From: CAYRHS01 sp964424125
GTDB taxonomy: Bacteria > Actinomycetota > Acidimicrobiia > IMCC26256 > JAOSJL01
Length of the DNA: 18,709 nucleotides
NCBI GenBank assembly: GCA_964424125.1
Contig: CAYRHS010000050.1
Location: 1 to 18,709, forward strand
Reading direction: 5' to 3'
Position numbers and translations under genes: made by a program. The notes under the pieces are model-generated. The model did no database searches. It was not told the origin of the DNA and worked only from the letters and a program-made list of their open reading frames with translations. Position 1 is the stretch's first letter; every line of letters begins with the position of its first letter. This document shows, in pieces, positions 15,199 to 18,709 of this stretch.

Positions 15199-15241
15199 GA
15201 TGCGTTCATGACGCGCGCTGAGCGCGCGTCATGAACGCATC
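15199..15241. repeat. perfect 43-base palindrome between convergent stops
   Basis: Two 21-base arms are exact reverse complements around the single G at 15220. The left arm begins GATGCGTTCATGACGCG. It starts three bases after the TauE stop and covers the last codons of udgB. It could form a strong hairpin on either transcript and so act as a bidirectional terminator, but neither side has a T-run. A second, imperfect inverted repeat with the same outer ends lies at 15958-15999, on the other side of udgB. Confidence 0.9.
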
Positions 15242-15945
15242 AAAATCCCCGACAGCTCGCGGGCCCGGCCGAGGACGTCGTCGAGCATCGCCTCGGTGAG
15301 CTTGCCCGTGAACGTGTTCTGCTGCGAGGGGTGGTAGGAGCACAGGACCGTCGGGCCGTCGGGAACGGGAACCGCGACGCCGTGACCGAAGGCAGGACGG
15401 GGCCGTGGGAACGCGTGCCCGGAGCCGGCGAGCAGCGACGCGACGACCTGGTAGGCGAAGCCGCCCAGGACGACGAGCACCCGCGGCGCGAGGAGCTCGA
15501 GCTCCCGCTCCAAGAACGGGCGGCAGCGGTCGCGCTCGTCCGTCGTGGGCCGGTTGCCCGGTGGCGCGCAGCGGACGGCTGCCGTGATCCACACACCGTG
15601 CAGCTCGAGTCCGTCATCGCGTGACACTGCGGTCGGCTGGTTCGCCAGTCCCGCGCGATGCAGGGCGGCGTAAAGCCAATCACCGGACCGGTCCCCGGTG
15701 AACATGCGGCCGGTGCGATTGGCACCGTGTGCCGCGGGCGCGAGCCCGACGAGCACGACGCGGGCTTCGGGATCGCCGAAGCCGGGTACCGGGCGCCCCC
15801 AGTACTCCTCGTCACGGAACGAGGCGCGAGGGTTCGCGGCGACGCGTTCGCGCCACGCGACGAGCCGGGGACAGGCACGGCACTTCGTGATCTCCTGCTC
15901 GAGCGCCTCGAGCGCCTCGAGCGCTGACACGGCACGCTCCGCCAC
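15229..15945 (-). CDS. udgB: family 5 uracil-DNA glycosylase (UdgB type)
   Basis: Base-excision repair enzyme with an iron-sulfur cluster that removes uracil, and in this family also hypoxanthine and other deaminated bases, from DNA. It has 238 residues. The N-terminal cluster cysteines lie in ITKCRACPR (about 20 and 23). The UDGb motif A GLAPAAHGANRTGRMFTGD lacks the polar catalytic residue of family 1, as is typical of family 5. Further cluster cysteines are in RCAPPGNRPTTDERDRC. The C-terminal HPSQQNTFTGKLT contains the conserved His. The N-terminus carries an Ala-Leu-Glu repeat encoded by a 9-base tandem repeat. The GTG at 15945 lies six bases after a TAGCGT hexamer. The gene is bracketed by two inverted repeats that share end sequences. 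Confidence 0.94.
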   Translation of the reverse strand: MAERAVSALEALEALEQEITKCRACPRLVAWRERVAANPRASFRDEEYWGRPVPGFGDPEARVVLVGLAPAAHGANRTGRMFTGDRSGDWLYAALHRAGLANQPTAVSRDDGLELHGVWITAAVRCAPPGNRPTTDERDRCRPFLERELELLAPRVLVVLGGFAYQVVASLLAGSGHAFPRPRPAFGHGVAVPVPDGPTVLCSYHPSQQNTFTGKLTEAMLDDVLGRARELSGILMRS

Positions 15946-15951
15946 ACCCTC

Positions 15952-15957
15952 ACGCTA
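15952..15957 (-). promoter_or_regulatory. candidate -10 element for leaderless udgB
   Basis: TAGCGT on the minus strand, six bases before the GTG. The inverted repeat 15958-15999 begins immediately upstream, so it covers the region where a -35 element or an operator would sit. Confidence 0.5.
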
Positions 15958-15999
15958 GATGCGTTCCTGAGCGTCGCCATGACGCATGACGAACGCACC
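15958..15999. repeat. imperfect inverted repeat in the udgB / lipid-kinase divergent gap
   Basis: The outer arms GATGCGTTC (15958-15966) and GAACGCACC (15991-15999) pair at eight of nine positions. An inner hairpin GCGTC-GCCAT-GACGC spans 15971-15985. The outer ends match those of the perfect palindrome at 15199-15241, and both contain CATGACGC. As it lies between divergent starts, it cannot be a terminator for udgB or the lipid kinase. An operator or a mobile repeat are the alternatives. Confidence 0.7.
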
Positions 16000-16017
16000 A
16001 CGAGTGGGGGTCGCCGA

Positions 16018-16023
16018 TAGCCT
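16018..16023 (+). promoter_or_regulatory. candidate -10 element for the leaderless lipid kinase
   Basis: TAGCCT (TAnnnT) is followed by seven bases and then the GTG at 16031, which favours that GTG over the upstream ATG at 15986. No Shine-Dalgarno is present. Confidence 0.5.
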
Positions 16024-16030
16024 CCCGGCG

Positions 16031-16942
16031 GTGCGGATCCTCCTGATCGTGAACGCGACCGCCTCTTCGGTCACCGCGCGAACACGGGTCGTGATCCAGA
16101 AGGCGCTGGCGGCCGACCACGAGCTGCGGGTCGCCGAGACGTCGCGACGTGGCCACGCCAGCCGGCTCGCACGCGGCGCCGCGGTCGAGGGGGTCGACGT
16201 CGTGGCCGTGCTCGCAGGCGACGGAACGCTGAACGAAGCCGCCGACGGACTCGCCGGCACCACCACTGCGCTGGCGACGCTCCCCGGCGGCTCGACCAAC
16301 GTCTTCGCCCGGACCCTCGGGCTCTCGATGAACCCGGTCGAGGCCACTGCGCAACTCCTCGACGCGTTGGCGCGACGCTCCTGGCGCCGCGTCGGCCTGG
16401 GGTCCGTCTCCGGGCGCCACTTCTTGTTCCACGCCGGCCTCGGGTTCGACGCCGCCGTGATCGCGCAGGTGGAGCGCCGGGGTTGGTTGAAGCGCTACGC
16501 AGCTCATCCGGTCTTCGTCGCCGCCGCGCTCACCACATGGGCGCGCCACTACGATCGTCACGACCCGGCGCTACGCCTCGAGCTCGACGGCGAGACCATC
16601 GACGGCTGCTATTTCGTCATCATCTCGAACACGAGCCCCTACACGTACCTGGGCCAGCGTCCGATCGTGGTCGAGCCCGAGGTCACGCTCGACACTCCGC
16701 TGGGCGTGACCGCGTTCCGGACACTGTCAGCCTCGGTCCTGCTTCCCGGCGTGGTCTCCGCCCTCACGACCGGTCGCTTCCTCCGCCGCCACCGGCGAAT
16801 CGTGCACCGCCAGCAGGTCCACCGGATGCGCGTGATCGGGCGGCGCCCGTTCCCATATCAGGTCGACGGCGACCACCTCGGAGACGCGGAGCGCCTGGCG
16901 GTCGCCTACGAGGCCGACTCACTCACGCTCGTCGTTCCCTAG
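16031..16942 (+). CDS. diacylglycerol-kinase-family lipid kinase
   Basis: Predicted cytosolic, membrane-associated kinase that phosphorylates diacylglycerol or a related lipid, feeding phosphatidate into phospholipid turnover. It has 303 residues from the GTG at 16031, where the first strand VRILLIVNATASS begins. The nucleotide-binding LAGDGTLNEAADGL is the family GGDGT motif with the first Gly as Ala. LPGGSTNVFARTLGL is the second signature, in the form I recall from actinobacterial homologues. FHAGLGFDAAVIAQVE and the beta-sandwich C-terminal domain ending FPYQVDGDHLGD complete it. The start at 15986 would add 15 unconserved residues and cover the -10 element and part of the inverted repeat. 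It overlaps the convergent phosphodiesterase gene by 24 bases. The exact lipid substrate is unknown. Confidence 0.92.
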   Translation: MRILLIVNATASSVTARTRVVIQKALAADHELRVAETSRRGHASRLARGAAVEGVDVVAVLAGDGTLNEAADGLAGTTTALATLPGGSTNVFARTLGLSMNPVEATAQLLDALARRSWRRVGLGSVSGRHFLFHAGLGFDAAVIAQVERRGWLKRYAAHPVFVAAALTTWARHYDRHDPALRLELDGETIDGCYFVIISNTSPYTYLGQRPIVVEPEVTLDTPLGVTAFRTLSASVLLPGVVSALTTGRFLRRHRRIVHRQQVHRMRVIGRRPFPYQVDGDHLGDAERLAVAYEADSLTLVVP

Positions 16943-17656
16943 CGCGCGACGCGCCATGGCCGGGCGATCCGTGATGATGCCGTGGACGCGCGCACGTCCG
17001 AGGCGCGTGATCTCACGTTCGTCGTCCACCGTCCAGGGTCGCACCACGAGCCCCAGCTCCTCGGCGCGCGCGACGATCCCGAGGACGTCGGCTCGCTGCA
17101 TCGCGCGGTGCGCCGGATGTATGCCCGCGCAGCCGCGCGCCGCCGCGATGTCCAGCGCGGCGAGCGGGTCCAGGTCCGGCAGGGTCAACCACGCGGTAGC
17201 GATGTGGCGGTCCAGCTCGTGCACCCGCTCGAGCGACGGGAGGACGAAGGAGGAGATGACCACCTGCTCGACCAGCCCCAGGGCATACACGCGACCGACG
17301 ACCGCCCGTGCCACCTGTTCATCGGGGTCGAAGTCGGGCTCGTGCGGCAGGTTCTTGATCTCGACGTTGACCAGCGCCATCCCCGAGCACGCCGCCAGGG
17401 CTTCGTCGAGCGTCGGCAGCCACGGCACCACGTGCCGCACCTCCGCGAACGTGACATGGGCGAGCACTCCGACACCGTCGACCTCGGCGTCGTGGTGGAC
17501 CACGAGCGTTCCGTCGGCGGTGCGTCGGACGTCGAGCTCGACCCCGTCGGCCCCGACCGCCGTCGCGGCCTGGAAGGCGGCCACTGTGTTCTCGCGCGCC
17601 CGGGTGTGATCGCCACGATGCGCGAGGACGAACGGACGGCGGCCGGGATCGCTCAT
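16919..17656 (-). CDS. glycerophosphodiester phosphodiesterase
   Basis: Metal-dependent TIM-barrel enzyme that hydrolyses glycerophosphodiesters to glycerol 3-phosphate and an alcohol. It has 245 residues from the ATG at 17656. The first catalytic motif is AHRGDHTRARENT, equivalent to HRGxxxxxPENT with Ala-Arg before ENT. Next come VELDVRRTADGTLVVHHDAEV (metal-binding Glu/Asp and second catalytic His), VNVEIKN, and the late barrel strands WTVDDEREI and GIITDRP. No signal peptide is visible, so it probably acts in the cytosol. A 37-residue upstream extension has no conserved features and is rejected. It faces the lipid kinase tail to tail; both genes concern glycerolipid turnover, but there is no operon. 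Confidence 0.93.
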   Translation of the reverse strand: MSDPGRRPFVLAHRGDHTRARENTVAAFQAATAVGADGVELDVRRTADGTLVVHHDAEVDGVGVLAHVTFAEVRHVVPWLPTLDEALAACSGMALVNVEIKNLPHEPDFDPDEQVARAVVGRVYALGLVEQVVISSFVLPSLERVHELDRHIATAWLTLPDLDPLAALDIAAARGCAGIHPAHRAMQRADVLGIVARAEELGLVVRPWTVDDEREITRLGRARVHGIITDRPAMARRALGNDERE

Positions 17657-17702
17657 CGGCCAATGATGGCGGTCGGCCCCGCTCCGAGCACGAAAACGAC
17701 CC

Positions 17703-17731
17703 TTGCGGCCGACGCGAACGACCGCTAGCGT
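17703..17731 (+). promoter_or_regulatory. sigma70-type promoter for the whiB gene
   Basis: A -35 TTGCGG (17703-17708) and a -10 TAGCGT (17726-17731) are separated by exactly 17 bases, the best-formed promoter in the window. Transcription would begin near 17738, giving a leader of about 130 bases. The leader opens with a GC hairpin CCCGC/GCGGG (17735-17747). Read from sequence alone. Confidence 0.55.
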
Positions 17732-17859
17732 GCGCCCGCCGGGCGGGAGGCCGTGCCCCCGCACCACCGCGCAGCCTGGGGCTTTGGGACGACGTCGGGC
17801 GGAGATGGCGTGCCGGAACGATCACGCGAGCACGGCGCCGGGGTGGCGTCGCGAAGGAC

Positions 17860-17865
17860 GGAGGA
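17860..17865 (+). promoter_or_regulatory. ribosome binding site for the whiB gene
   Basis: GGAGGA lies directly before the GTG at 17869, with a short three-base gap from the last A, preceded by a second AAGGA-like run. It supports this GTG and shows that this gene, unlike several neighbours, is not leaderless. Confidence 0.55.
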
Positions 17866-17868
17866 CCA

Positions 17869-18150
17869 GTGGCACTGACCTGGATCCGTACGCACGATTG
17901 GGACGCCCACGAGTGGCGGCACCGCTCGCTCTGCCGCGACTCCGACCCCGAGCTGTTCTTCCCGATCGGGACGACCGGGACCGCGATCGACCAGATCGAC
18001 GCGGCCAAAAGTGTCTGTCGCCGCTGCGACGTCCGCCCCGAATGTCTCGAGTTCGCCCTCGCCACGAACCAGGAAGCCGGCGTGTGGGGCGGCACGACCG
18101 AGGAGGAGCGACGCCGGCTGCGCCGCGCCCGGGACGTAGCCGCCGGCTGA
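17869..18150 (+). CDS. whiB1: WhiB-family iron-sulfur transcription factor, WhiB1-like
   Basis: Wbl proteins bind a [4Fe-4S] cluster, associate with the primary sigma factor and respond to nitric oxide or redox. They are found in actinobacteria and their phages. It has 93 residues. The four cluster cysteines are Cys22 (SLCRDSDPELFFP), Cys50 and Cys53 (VCRRC) and Cys59 (PEC). The GVWGG turn follows at about 72-76, then a basic tail EEERRRLRRARD that contacts DNA. The spacing and the sequence around each Cys look closest to mycobacterial WhiB1/Streptomyces WblE, an assignment made by recall. The gene has its own promoter and a long leader. It ends six bases before the convergent histidine kinase gene. 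Confidence 0.93.
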   Translation: MALTWIRTHDWDAHEWRHRSLCRDSDPELFFPIGTTGTAIDQIDAAKSVCRRCDVRPECLEFALATNQEAGVWGGTTEEERRRLRRARDVAAG

Positions 18151-18156
18151 CCCGGG

Positions 18157-18709
18157 TCAGGCTGGCGGCCTGACCTCCATCAAACGCGGCTCCTCCACCG
18201 GGACGGCGAGGTGGACGCGCGTCCCCCCGTCACTCTCGAGCTTGAGCGTGCCCCCGAGCTCGCCTTCGACGAGCGCCTGGACGATCGACAGCCCGAGTCC
18301 CTTCGACGTGGCGAGCTCGAAGCCGACCGGCAGGCCGCTGCCGTCGTCGGCCACGACGATGGCGAGCGCCCCCGGTGCGCGGTCCAGCCGGACGCAGACA
18401 GAACCATCGCTCGGGGGCCTATCGTCGGCACCGAAGGCATGGTCGAGCGCGTTCTGGATGAGCTCGTTGAGCACGACTGCGAGCGGCGTCGCGACGGCTC
18501 CGGGAAGGTCCCCCGCCGTCCCCTCGACCCGGAACGAGATCGGGATGTCGGGCGAGGCGACGCTCTCGCCCACCACGCGCACCAACGGTCGCACGATCTC
18601 GTCGAACGGCACGACCTCACCCGCCTCGTGGGAGAGCGTCTCGTGAACGAGGGCGATCGAGCGAATACGTCGCTCCGACTCCCAGATCGCCTGCTGTGCC
18701 TCGGGTGTC
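18157..18709 (-). CDS. PdtaS-like sensor histidine kinase, N-terminus cut by window edge
   Basis: C-terminal 183 residues of a sensor histidine kinase; the gene continues beyond the right edge. The visible part begins in the HisKA_2-type dimerisation helix (SERRIRSIALVHETLSHE). The ATPase domain follows, with N-box LNELIQNALDHAF, G1 box VVADDGSGLP and G2 box SKGLGLSIVQALVEGELGG. In this family (PdtaS, soluble, signalling to an ANTAR response regulator) the phosphoacceptor His lies further upstream and is not in the window, so activity cannot be confirmed. The GTG-initiated frame at 18612 is only an internal position, since the open frame runs on to the edge in the conserved helix. Convergent with the whiB gene, six bases apart. 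Confidence 0.9.
   Translation of the reverse strand, partial: TPEAQQAIWESERRIRSIALVHETLSHEAGEVVPFDEIVRPLVRVVGESVASPDIPISFRVEGTAGDLPGAVATPLAVVLNELIQNALDHAFGADDRPPSDGSVCVRLDRAPGALAIVVADDGSGLPVGFELATSKGLGLSIVQALVEGELGGTLKLESDGGTRVHLAVPVEEPRLMEVRPPA

Noticed and set aside
15898..15923. 9-base tandem repeat at the udgB 5' end (Ala-Leu-Glu repeats)
   Set aside because: Three short copies in a helix-forming N-terminus. The units are multiples of three, so there is no phase-variation potential; of minor interest only.
17806..18173. An ATG with an adjacent GGAG in the whiB leader as an upstream gene
   Set aside because: The frame runs through the whiB gene in another phase with Arg/Pro-rich shadow composition and no homology signal.

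Overview
The window is a compact, roughly 70% GC, gene-dense stretch of chromosome from an actinobacterium. The evidence is a WhiB-family iron-sulfur regulator, a Bpa/PafE-type proteasome activator, a fused 2-oxoglutarate decarboxylase/dehydrogenase (Kgd), a class II DAHP synthase, a family 5 uracil-DNA glycosylase and the actinobacterial gene order argS-lysA-hom-thrC. A deep lineage such as Acidimicrobiia is my best guess, but it is an inference from gene content, not proven.

Layout. Positions 1-4846 (minus strand) hold argS, lysA, hom and thrC (cut by the left edge), tightly packed with two 4-base ATGA overlaps. This links arginyl-tRNA charging to the lysine and threonine branches of the aspartate family. 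Across a 217-base divergent gap, 5064-6682 (plus strand) holds a diguanylate cyclase with an unusual ParB-like N-terminal peptide, coupled to an unrecognised protein. A tRNA-Arg(CCG) follows at 6740, and its encoded CCA end shares its last base with the start codon of a short-chain dehydrogenase. Then come bpa (proteasome activator), aroG (DAHP synthase) and kgd, the first two overlapping by 4 bases and kgd starting a few bases later.

From 13206 to 14356 (minus strand) lie dapA and a small two-helix membrane protein that runs convergently into the end of kgd. A TauE/SafE-type transporter diverges from dapA. A minus-strand udgB follows, flanked on both sides by inverted repeats sharing the same TGCGTTC/GAACGCA ends. 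Next are a diacylglycerol-kinase-family lipid kinase (plus strand) and a convergent glycerophosphodiester phosphodiesterase, overlapping at their 3' ends. The window closes with a WhiB1-like regulator behind a recognisable promoter and, convergent to it, the C-terminal part of a PdtaS-like sensor histidine kinase.

Expression logic. Many genes lack a Shine-Dalgarno sequence. Several GTG starts sit 6-8 bases after a TAnnnT hexamer, which fits leaderless transcription; others start by stop/start overlap. The most interesting item is the diguanylate cyclase whose first residues match the ParA-stimulating peptide of chromosomal ParB. It suggests a cyclic-di-GMP enzyme tied to a ParA-type ATPase. 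No CRISPR array, insertion sequence or phage gene was seen, and no gene-free stretch exceeds 300 bases.
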